The position numbers and the translations under genes were made by a program. This document shows, in pieces, positions 8,372-14,692 of a stretch of 24,631 nt of DNA. Origin of the DNA: a virus; the IMG/VR virus record IMGVR_UViG_3300005338_000031, positions 1-24,631 of that record, one strand, 5' to 3'. Under the pieces are notes generated by a model. That model did no database searches. It was not told the origin of the DNA and worked only from the letters and a program-made list of their open reading frames with translations. Every line of letters starts with the position of its first letter. Within the stretch, counting starts at the first letter, position 1.

Positions 8372-8731
8372 TTAGATGACAGGCAATTGCTTGATGTCGT
8401 TGATGGTTTTCAGCAGTTCAGCAACGAGATCACGCTGCTCGTCCAGTTGGGCCTGAAGTGTGGCTTGTTGCTCGATCAGTTGCTGGACAACTGGGTTTTG
8501 CGCTACGTCCTGCTGCAAGCGGTACAGCGCAGCATTGGTTTCACTGGTGCCAGCATCTTCGAACAAACTGCCTTCGATGTCTGGCACGTCAGGTGCCACT
8601 GCACCACCTTGCCGTTGCCACACGGCTTGGAAGAACAGGAACCAAGGACGCGTGAAGACGGGGCTTTTCGTCTGCGGATCCAGATAGAAAACGTCCTGCC
8701 GAGCAGACGGGAATTTGATTGCTTCAGTCAT
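8372..8731 (-). CDS. Conserved phage protein with C-terminal coiled coil (119 aa)
   Basis: The N-terminal half (PVFTRPWFLFFQAVWQRQGG, residues 24-43) matches a pattern common in phage tail-region proteins, where a short aromatic helix precedes RxGG. Residues 72-112 form a Gln/Leu/Glu-rich likely coiled coil (VVQQLIEQQATLQAQLDEQ). The start overlaps the gp10-like stop as TAATG. It sits in the slot of P22 gp26, the trimeric tail needle. It is half the length (119 against 233 aa), so it could be a reduced needle or plug, or something unrelated. Function is unassigned. Confidence 0.7.
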   Translation of the reverse strand: MTEAIKFPSARQDVFYLDPQTKSPVFTRPWFLFFQAVWQRQGGAVAPDVPDIEGSLFEDAGTSETNAALYRLQQDVAQNPVVQQLIEQQATLQAQLDEQRDLVAELLKTINDIKQLPVI

Positions 8732-10197
8732 TACGAAGCTCCTACCGTTACGTCGTGTTGCGCGCCGACCAGTACGACTTTCACTGGCTCGGTGATAGTC
8801 ACCTCGTAGACCCGGTCACGGCCTGAGCCGAGCCTGCGCCACTTGACGCGAGCGAATGTTTCACCAATCTTGCCGATCTTAGCCTTCACCTCATTGCTCC
8901 ATGAGTAACCACCATCGTCTGACCAGCGCAACATCGCCTCTGGGTCACTGCCGTATCCTGTGCCGTTCAGCCCGACGCCTACTTGCATGTCGACTTGGAA
9001 TGAAGCGAAGAATTGCGTCTTCAGCCCCATCTGGATATGTGGGCCACGTCGCACTCGAGGGATGAGTGCTGTGGCGCTACCATCAGTGAATGTGTCCAGA
9101 TCCATGATATACAGCGCGCCTGTAGCGTAGTCCCCTACGATGGTCTTGCCTGCGAACTGCATCTGAGTCATCTGGCGCTGCCTGTCCAGCGCACCGTTCA
9201 CCGGGTTGCGGTACGCACGCTTGAACCACATGTCTGTAGTAGCGTCATACGCCCAAGTGCGGTTACCAGCCGGGAAGTTCAGAACGTACCATGAATGCCC
9301 TTCTTGCTGGTATGTGTATGCCACAGCATCGTCGATACGACTCAACTGAGCGATGTCGTACTCGACTGCGTGGGTGCTCACTCGCTGCGGTTGATAGCCC
9401 TGCGCCCGCTGCACAGTGCCCTTGCCTCGTTCGTCTGCTGCCAGCCAGTAAACGCTGTTGTCGGCGCGGGCTGGGCTGAACTTCGCTGCACAACCCTGCT
9501 CTATGAACGCGCCCTGTATACGCTCGAAGGGGAAGTCTGGGTTGCCGCTGTTGAAGTAAACCTCCGTGGTGGTCTCGCCGAATAGCCACAACTCACGGTG
9601 GTCGGCCAGCAGAGACAACAGCAAGTCCGGTGCCCCTTCAGCAGTAGCAAAGTCCAAGGAGTCGATATCGGTGTTGTATAAACCCGTGATCTGGAACTGT
9701 CCTGTACCTGTCTTGTTGAACACAAAGTAGCCATCGATGAACGTAACCGTGTCTGCACCAACGAATGCAGGGTTGGTGATCAGGGTTACGGTACCTAACG
9801 TAAGGTCGATGACGTAACCTTGAGGCCCGGTCACCAGCATCATCACGATGCCATTGCTCGCCATGCTGACCGGACTGGCCCCCTGAGTGATGGTGCCCAG
9901 CACAACAGAAGTCGGGTTGTTGCTTGCGTCCAGAGTGACCAAGTGGACTTGGTCGTTCACAACGACCACGGCTCTTGTACGATCGAAGATCTTGCATCCG
10001 CGTACACCCACCACGTTGTTGCTGCCAGCGAGTATGATCCATGGAATGAGTCCTGGCGTGCCAATCAATGCCGCCACACTCTTACTGGTCCCTGTAGCCG
10101 AAAGCTCAGCGTATAAGTTGATGCACTCTTGTGAATCAAACTTCAGGCTACGTGCCCTGTAGCTAGGACCGATGAACCCAAGATATGGAATAAGCAT
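8731..10197 (-). CDS. Packaged-DNA stabilisation / tail hub protein, P22 gp10-like (488 aa)
   Basis: Predicted tail-hub protein that binds below the adaptor ring and helps close the portal vertex after DNA packaging. It is 488 aa against 472 for P22 gp10. The N-terminus has the family's typical look: SYRARSLKFDSQECINLYAE around residues 12-31, then LIGTPGL at 44-50. The body has beta-propeller-like segments such as FIDGYFVFNKTGTGQF and ELWLFGETTTEVYFNSGN, which are characteristic of this family. The end is an Ig-like or wrapping beta region (VKWRRLGSGRDRVYEVTIT). It follows the gp4-like gene by 3 bases. A GAGG lies about 10 bases before the ATG, so the ribosome site is modest and coupling is likely. 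Confidence 0.88.
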   Translation of the reverse strand: MLIPYLGFIGPSYRARSLKFDSQECINLYAELSATGTSKSVAALIGTPGLIPWIILAGSNNVVGVRGCKIFDRTRAVVVVNDQVHLVTLDASNNPTSVVLGTITQGASPVSMASNGIVMMLVTGPQGYVIDLTLGTVTLITNPAFVGADTVTFIDGYFVFNKTGTGQFQITGLYNTDIDSLDFATAEGAPDLLLSLLADHRELWLFGETTTEVYFNSGNPDFPFERIQGAFIEQGCAAKFSPARADNSVYWLAADERGKGTVQRAQGYQPQRVSTHAVEYDIAQLSRIDDAVAYTYQQEGHSWYVLNFPAGNRTWAYDATTDMWFKRAYRNPVNGALDRQRQMTQMQFAGKTIVGDYATGALYIMDLDTFTDGSATALIPRVRRGPHIQMGLKTQFFASFQVDMQVGVGLNGTGYGSDPEAMLRWSDDGGYSWSNEVKAKIGKIGETFARVKWRRLGSGRDRVYEVTITEPVKVVLVGAQHDVTVGAS

Positions 10198-10200
10198 GAC

Positions 10201-10905
10201 TCAGTAACCTCGTTGGTACAGTGCCACAGGCGGATTCACCAGCGCGTCATCACATCGCATGGTTACTGGCTCGATGTTGGCGCGTTTGAAGTCTGCCTTA
10301 GCGTCAGCGGCCACCTGAAAGACAGTCGGAAGCACTTCGATGCCAAATTCGCTAGCGTATTCAATCGCCAAGCAGTATCGTAACGCTTTCAGGTAGCCGG
10401 GTGGCCCGCTCAGTGACGTTGCGAGAGCCACGGGGAACGTGAGCACACGTGACATGGACAGAGTCAACGGCCCGGCTTGGTTGGGCACGGGCCACAAGGT
10501 GAGTTGTCCAAGCGGGTACTCGTTCACGTACAGCATGCGCTCAACGATAGGCTGCTGCATGATCTTCAGGTTGATCAGGTTGTACTCTTCCTGAGTGATC
10601 AGCTGAATAGGAAAGTCAACACCACCGAATGTACTGTAAGCGGCCTCGATATTGACGGGCCGTGTGGTGTTGAAGTTGCCTGCTGGCCCGATTGTGTACG
10701 TGGCTTGACCCGGTACCATCGGAAATGACTGGTTTGCGGAGCCCCAGACGGTGAGGTTCTCCAGTGACCAGTTCTCGAGCATATCGTTGAGCACGGACAG
10801 ACCATCGTTGGCCTCAGGTGCCGTGGGGGTCTCCCCCGACGCCAGAGAGCCGTTTAGGCGCATGGCGGATGTGATTAGGTCCAGGGCTGGGATGGGGCTT
10901 GGCAT
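10201..10905 (-). CDS. Head-completion / tail adaptor protein, P22 gp4-like (234 aa)
   Basis: Predicted adaptor that binds the portal ring after packaging and receives the tail hub. Residues 28-50 (TAPEANDGLSVLNDMLENWS) are the recognisable family signature. They are followed by beta strands (MVPGQATYTIGPAG) and a C-terminal helix with AADAKADFKRAN. At 234 aa it is longer than P22 gp4 (166 aa) but usual for relatives. The open frame extends upstream to 11010. The ATG at 10905 was chosen because GGAGGT lies 5 bases before it and the upstream residues are Cys/Arg-rich and unlike protein. It precedes the gp10-like gene, as in P22. Confidence 0.85.
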   Translation of the reverse strand: MPSPIPALDLITSAMRLNGSLASGETPTAPEANDGLSVLNDMLENWSLENLTVWGSANQSFPMVPGQATYTIGPAGNFNTTRPVNIEAAYSTFGGVDFPIQLITQEEYNLINLKIMQQPIVERMLYVNEYPLGQLTLWPVPNQAGPLTLSMSRVLTFPVALATSLSGPPGYLKALRYCLAIEYASEFGIEVLPTVFQVAADAKADFKRANIEPVTMRCDDALVNPPVALYQRGY

Positions 10906-10975
10906 GGAGACCTCCAGGGGAAGGGCAAATCGGGCGCAGGCTACGCAAACGTGGACTGCTCTAGGGGTGGGTATA

Positions 10976-11003
10976 GGTTTGGGGCCACAAGTGCCCCAAA
11001 ACC
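10976..11003 (-). other. Stem-loop between the 66-aa gene and the gp4-like gene
   Basis: A GC-rich inverted repeat with arms 10976-10985 and 10993-11003 gives a 10-bp stem with one bulged base and a 7-base loop. On the minus-strand transcript it follows the 66-aa gene stop and precedes the gp4-like ribosome site. No U-tract follows, so a simple rho-independent terminator is unlikely. It may act as an mRNA stabiliser or processing site. Confidence 0.55.
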
Positions 11004-11012
11004 ATGCCAACC

Positions 11013-11027
11013 GATACCGACGGTATC
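11013..11027. other. Perfect 7-bp inverted repeat with one central base
   Basis: GATACCG and CGGTATC flank a single base, right after the stop codon of the 66-aa gene (11028). The loop is too short for a stable RNA hairpin with all pairs closed, so it may be a DNA-binding site or the base of a small stem. No function is known. Confidence 0.45.
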
Positions 11028-11228
11028 TTACTTCTTGGCGTTCTTCAGCACCAGCTCGGCTTCTGCCTTCGCGTCGGCTTCCGACTTGGCGACCGCTGCC
11101 GCAGCTGCCTTGGCGCCGGCTTCCACTTCAGCCTTCCAGTCAGACATCACCTGCTTCTCTTCGTCTTCCGACTGGCAGAGGACAGCACCGACGTGCGGTG
11201 CGCGTTGAACCCACTTGGGATAGGGCAT
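11028..11228 (-). CDS. Small conserved head-region protein (66 aa)
   Basis: A small acidic/Ala-rich protein. The start MPYPKWVQRAP and the following SEDEEKQVMSDWKAE resemble a short module seen in many phage head or tail-region proteins, where a YPKW element is followed by an acidic helix ending in W. The C-terminal half is a long Ala/Lys/Glu helix (AAAAAVAKSEADAKAEAELV). The frame opens at 11276, but the ATG at 11228 has AAGGAG in front and is the better start. It lies between the decoration-like and adaptor genes. It is probably a minor virion or assembly factor, but no specific function is assigned. Confidence 0.7.
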   Translation of the reverse strand: MPYPKWVQRAPHVGAVLCQSEDEEKQVMSDWKAEVEAGAKAAAAAVAKSEADAKAEAELVLKNAKK

Positions 11229-11256
11229 GTGTAACTCCTTGAACGTTGAGGGGAGG

Positions 11257-11278
11257 AGGTGGGCCTCACGACCCACCT
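11257..11278 (-). other. Stem-loop after the head-fibre-like gene
   Basis: A perfect 7-bp inverted repeat (arms 11257-11263 and 11272-11278) with an 8-base loop lies a few bases after the stop of the 130-aa gene on the minus strand. No U-run follows. It belongs to a set of stem-loops in the gaps after coat and its neighbours. Confidence 0.55.
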
Positions 11279-11284
11279 TGGGGA

Positions 11285-11677
11285 TCAGTTGGGTTGCAGT
11301 TCCCCGCTGACCAGCAGCAGCGCCCAGTCGATCGCGACGATGCCGGTCGAAGCCGCGTTCAGGGTGAACGTGACCGAGCCAGCAGCCGGCGTGATGCGGG
11401 TGATGACCGTTGCGGTGGCGTCAGCCGCAGCGTTCGATAAGAACGCAACGAACTTGGACTCCGTGTTGAAGCGGGGATTGGTCACCACCACGCTGGAGCC
11501 AGCAGCGGCGATGCCCACACGACCAGCCACTTCCGTGGTGGTCACCGCGCCAGCAGTCACCGGGCCAGCGGACACGGCTGCGAGGCCCTGCGCCACCAGC
11601 GCGGCTTCCGCCTGCGTGGAGAGTTGCACGATGGTCCCGGCAGCGTAGCCGGAGTAACCGCGAGACAAGAGGATCAT
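11285..11677 (-). CDS. Head-fibre or capsid-decoration-like protein (130 aa)
   Basis: A small Ala/Thr/Val-rich beta protein directly after coat, a common place for capsid decoration or head-fibre genes. The N-terminal part (YAAGTIVQLSTQAEAALVAQ, residues 11-30) resembles the short capsid-binding module of head-fibre proteins. The C-terminal part (NPRFNTESKFVAFLSNAA, then RITPAAGSVTFTL) resembles a beta-domain repeated in several phage surface proteins. There is no Cys and no enzyme motif. AAGGA precedes the ATG. It probably decorates the capsid surface; a role in head stability is inferred from position only. Confidence 0.65.
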   Translation of the reverse strand: MILLSRGYSGYAAGTIVQLSTQAEAALVAQGLAAVSAGPVTAGAVTTTEVAGRVGIAAAGSSVVVTNPRFNTESKFVAFLSNAAADATATVITRITPAAGSVTFTLNAASTGIVAIDWALLLVSGELQPN

Positions 11678-11706
11678 GATGTTTCCTTGAAGTTGGATTG
11701 CGGGTG

Positions 11707-11728
11707 GGAAAGGGCCGAAGCCCCTTCC
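11707..11728 (-). other. UUCG-capped stem-loop immediately after the coat gene
   Basis: On the minus-strand transcript a 9-bp stem (one G-U pair) closes a UUCG tetraloop with a C-G closing pair, an unusually stable RNA form. It begins one base after the coat stop codon (11730-11732). The downstream sequence is not U-rich, so partial termination is less likely than 3'-end protection or RNA processing. Confidence 0.7.
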
Positions 11729-11729
11729 A

Positions 11730-12941
11730 TCAGGTCGCGAATTTGACCGACAGCTCCGGGTACGTGGCCGCCCACCCGAACAACACGTCGAGACGCATGA
11801 TCGAGTTGTCGTTGACGCCGTCGTAGAACTCGGTCACCTTGACGGTGAAGCCCTTGTAGGTCTGCTGGGACACGTCGATGACACCCTTGCCACCCGGGGG
11901 AGCCCACATTGGCACCATTGCCAGCGTGAAGGCGTCCTTGTGGAAGCCCACGTTGGTGGCGTAGGAGCCGGAAGCGGTGCCGAAGATGACGAACGGAGCA
12001 CCAGAGGTCGGCGAGGCGGTGACGTTCTGGAACGCACCCGAGGTCACGATGGCCGGGCTGATGGGGATCACCGTTGCGGCAGCAGCCACGTCGGCGGTCA
12101 CCACGAACTGAGCCAGCACGCCGGTCGACACGCGCGACTGCGGGTTGACAGCAAACACACCGGGCAGCGTGATCACCGAGCCACGGGTGATCGTGCCGCC
12201 CAGACCCACCACAGTGACGCTGGAACCGGTCTGGTTCGCACCGTTGACGTTGGTACCGGCCACGGCTTGGGTGCCGTTGGTGTGGGTGTCCACGTTCTGG
12301 TCCATCGCGTAGGCGAGGCCCAGGCTGTCCACCATCATGCCGCTGCCGAACTGCTTCGAGATCTTGTCCTGGCTGTTGAACAGACCAGCGAAGCCTTGGA
12401 TGGCCGCACCGTTCAGCGCAGGGTTCATGATCATCGCACGACGCTTGTCACGCGGCGCAGCCATTTCGTCGAGCCGACGGTTGGTGTCGGTGATCGCCGC
12501 GATGGCCAGAGCTTGCGTGGTGGGCAACGTGCCGGGCGTGCCGAGCGTGTTGAACGTGTTGAAGTGAGCGAGCTGCAGACCCTGACGGTCGATCTCGTTC
12601 GCCACGGTTGCCAGAGCAGCCTGGAGCTTGTCTTCCAGCTTCTGCAGCGACAGCGTGCGCTCGATCGAGGTGAAGTTCAGGTCGCAACCGCCCTGCGACA
12701 GGGTCAGCGGAACCGTGGTTTCGATCGTTGCTTGGGGGTTGGCCACGCGACCAGCACGGTACTGGTAACGCGGGGGGCGCTTGATGTTGATGGTCTGGCC
12801 CGGCGAGTAGCCGCGCGACTGGTTCTGGGTGAATTCGTCTTCCCAGTCACGGTTGACCATGCCCGAGAACGACACCATGTTCTCCAGAATCGCCAGGGCT
12901 TCCTTGGCGACGATGGCACAGGTGACAAGTGTGTTGCTCAT
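11730..12941 (-). CDS. Major capsid protein, P22 coat-like (403 aa)
   Basis: Predicted HK97-fold coat protein of the P22 gp5 family (gp5 is 430 aa). The start (MSNTLVTCAIVAKEALAILE, then NRDWEDEF near residue 30) and the motif GQTINIKRPPRY at 48-59 are typical. RQGLQLAHFNTF lies near residues 119-130, DKRRAMIMNP at 165-174, and MVDSLGLAYAMDQNV at 203-217. Residues from about 222 to 335 are Gly/Thr/Val-rich beta sequence where P22 coat carries its inserted domain. The C-terminus (DVLFGWAATYPELSV) fits the family. It follows the scaffold gene by 30 bases with a good GAAGGA site, and a UUCG stem-loop follows its stop, consistent with high expression. Confidence 0.92.
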   Translation of the reverse strand: MSNTLVTCAIVAKEALAILENMVSFSGMVNRDWEDEFTQNQSRGYSPGQTINIKRPPRYQYRAGRVANPQATIETTVPLTLSQGGCDLNFTSIERTLSLQKLEDKLQAALATVANEIDRQGLQLAHFNTFNTLGTPGTLPTTQALAIAAITDTNRRLDEMAAPRDKRRAMIMNPALNGAAIQGFAGLFNSQDKISKQFGSGMMVDSLGLAYAMDQNVDTHTNGTQAVAGTNVNGANQTGSSVTVVGLGGTITRGSVITLPGVFAVNPQSRVSTGVLAQFVVTADVAAAATVIPISPAIVTSGAFQNVTASPTSGAPFVIFGTASGSYATNVGFHKDAFTLAMVPMWAPPGGKGVIDVSQQTYKGFTVKVTEFYDGVNDNSIMRLDVLFGWAATYPELSVKFAT

Positions 12942-12971
12942 GATTGACTTCCTTCAAGATGGGTTTGGTTT

Positions 12972-13859
12972 TCACCGAGCCCAGCGAGCCCCTTGCTTGG
13001 CGCGTGCCGCCTTGTAGTCGTCCATGCTCAGCGCACTGAGGTCAGGAGTCGTACTGCGACCCGCACCACTGCTGGTGTTCGCCGGAGTCGGTGCGTTCGT
13101 GATCTTCTTGGCCGGTGCCGCCTGAGCGGGGGCAGCACTGGCCGCAGGTTTGCCGAGCGAAGCCTCGATGCGGCCTATTTCCATGGCCGCAGAGCGCTCC
13201 GACATGTTGTTCAACCGTTGCAGCACGTCCGGGTTCTTGGCGAAGTGATACGCAAGGTCAGCACCCTTCTCGCTCTCCTGCAGGATTTCCCCCACATGAG
13301 ACGACAGTGGCACATCTGAAGCACCCACCACATCATCGAAGTCAGTGATGCGGGTACGTGCTTCGTTCAGGCGCTCGGTGAATGTCTGCACGCGGGTCTC
13401 AGCCACCTTGCGGGTGCTATTCTCCGCCTGCTGTTGTGCGAGCGTCTGTTGCGTGTTGAACTTCACCAGGGCTTTGACGTATTCCCCGTAGTCGTCGAAT
13501 TGATCAGGTGTCGGCTCTTTGGGTGCGGCTTCCGCCGAAGGTTGCGCCTTGCCTGACTCTGCGACCTGCTTCCAATAGGCAGCTTCACGTTCGGCTTCCC
13601 GACGTGCACGAGTGAGTTCGTCGATGCGAGGTTGGACACCCTCCTTCTTCTGGAAGCGTCCTTGCTCGTCCCGTTCTAGCTTCTGTGCCTCGGTCAGCTG
13701 ATCAGCGCCTTCCTTGGCTTCCGGTTGAACTTCCTGCTTTGCAGCGGGTTCCTGCTGCGTGGCGTCAACTGCTGGCAACGGGTGGACGTGAATCTCCCGT
13801 GGTCCTTCAGCTAGCGGTGCTGCTGGTGCTGCGATTGTACCTTCTTGCGCGTCGCTCAT
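12972..13859 (-). CDS. Scaffolding protein, P22 gp8-like position (295 aa)
   Basis: Predicted internal scaffold for procapsid assembly: 295 aa against 303 for P22 gp8, directly upstream of coat. It is highly charged and Ala/Gln/Glu-rich with long predicted helices (ELTRARREAEREAAYWKQVA; LAQQQAENSTRKVAETRVQT). It ends in a basic segment (DDYKAARAKQGARWAR), as coat-binding ends of scaffolds often do. A block around residues 195-225 (DFDDVVGASDVPLSSHVGEI, then SEKGADLAYHFAKNP) is common in phage scaffolds. The frame opens at 14210, but the ATG at 13859 was chosen because AGGAAT precedes it and the upstream residues are His/Arg/Cys-rich antisense-like sequence. Confidence 0.85.
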   Translation of the reverse strand: MSDAQEGTIAAPAAPLAEGPREIHVHPLPAVDATQQEPAAKQEVQPEAKEGADQLTEAQKLERDEQGRFQKKEGVQPRIDELTRARREAEREAAYWKQVAESGKAQPSAEAAPKEPTPDQFDDYGEYVKALVKFNTQQTLAQQQAENSTRKVAETRVQTFTERLNEARTRITDFDDVVGASDVPLSSHVGEILQESEKGADLAYHFAKNPDVLQRLNNMSERSAAMEIGRIEASLGKPAASAAPAQAAPAKKITNAPTPANTSSGAGRSTTPDLSALSMDDYKAARAKQGARWAR

Positions 13860-13954
13860 GACGATATTCCTGTGCCCGATGTACTGAAGCCCAACGGTAG
13901 GCTGTTCCCCTAGAGCGCCTTGACCACAGCCGGGGAGCTGCGAGGCGAGTTTCG

Positions 13955-14692
13955 TCAGCTTGCTGTCTGGTCGACAGCGGTTGTGATGGTGAACGTGCCC
14001 GCAGTGGGGCACAGGATGAAGTAGCGTCCGATGCCGAGCTTGACATCGAAGGGTGAGCCAGAAGCATTCGTGAGAAGCAGACCCAACGCATAGGTACTCG
14101 TCCAGGTATGCGTCACCGTGCCGTTGGAGCAGTTCAGTCCACTGGTGGTTCCGAAGCGTACCTGCATGGTGCAGGCGCTTGCGGCGAGCACGGTGGTGGC
14201 GTTGGTGCACTGCGGACTGACGGTAACGACTGCTGCCTTGCTGGGGTCGTTCGCTTGATACGCGGTGCTCACGCTCAACGTTCGGGTACTGGGGTCGCCG
14301 TAGTTGAAGAGCGTTGGCAGTGTTCCTAACGTACCATCACCCAAAACCACCTGCGACGTGGTGCCTGCTGGCGTGGTGAACTTGGCGTTCAGCGAGGTCT
14401 GCAGGTTGGTCACAGCGCTGATGGGGATGGACCCCAACGCCAACGTGCCGCCGCTGAAACTCAGTCCTGTTCCCAATGCACCCATGGCAGGCTGCGAGGT
14501 AGCCCCATCGTACATCAGGAAGTAGCTGGTGGTAGGTGAGGCAGGCACGAAGTACCGACCCCAGAAGAACGTGCCGCCTGCGTCCGCCTGCATCTGGTAT
14601 AGCCCGTACGGTGGCAATTGAGCCTGCGCTTTGGTTGCGCCGAGCAACGCGCCCGCCAACAACATCACGGAAAGGACGAGGTAACGCTTCAT
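13955..14692 (-). CDS. Secreted, signal-peptide-bearing protein of unknown function (245 aa)
   Basis: An unusual item for a packaging/head operon: the product begins with a textbook Sec signal peptide. MKRY is followed by a hydrophobic core (LVLSVMLLAGALLG, residues 5-18) and a probable cleavage site after AQA near residue 24. The mature part is Gly/Thr/Ser-rich and beta-like. Its C-terminal domain (STAYQANDPSKAAVVTVSP, and GRYFILCPTAGTFTI) resembles a beta domain I associate with phage surface or fibre proteins. Four Cys occur in the second half, which would allow disulfides outside the cytoplasm. It sits between portal and scaffold, with ATGA overlap to portal and AAGGAG before its ATG. It could be a periplasmic exclusion or envelope-modifying factor, or a virion protein with an odd N-terminus. 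Confidence 0.75.
   Translation of the reverse strand: MKRYLVLSVMLLAGALLGATKAQAQLPPYGLYQMQADAGGTFFWGRYFVPASPTTSYFLMYDGATSQPAMGALGTGLSFSGGTLALGSIPISAVTNLQTSLNAKFTTPAGTTSQVVLGDGTLGTLPTLFNYGDPSTRTLSVSTAYQANDPSKAAVVTVSPQCTNATTVLAASACTMQVRFGTTSGLNCSNGTVTHTWTSTYALGLLLTNASGSPFDVKLGIGRYFILCPTAGTFTITTAVDQTAS

Noticed and set aside
11940-12947. Long plus-strand ORF (335 codons) opposite coat
   Set aside because: His/Arg/Gly-rich product without domain features; it mirrors the coat codon pattern, and coat on the other strand is clearly real.
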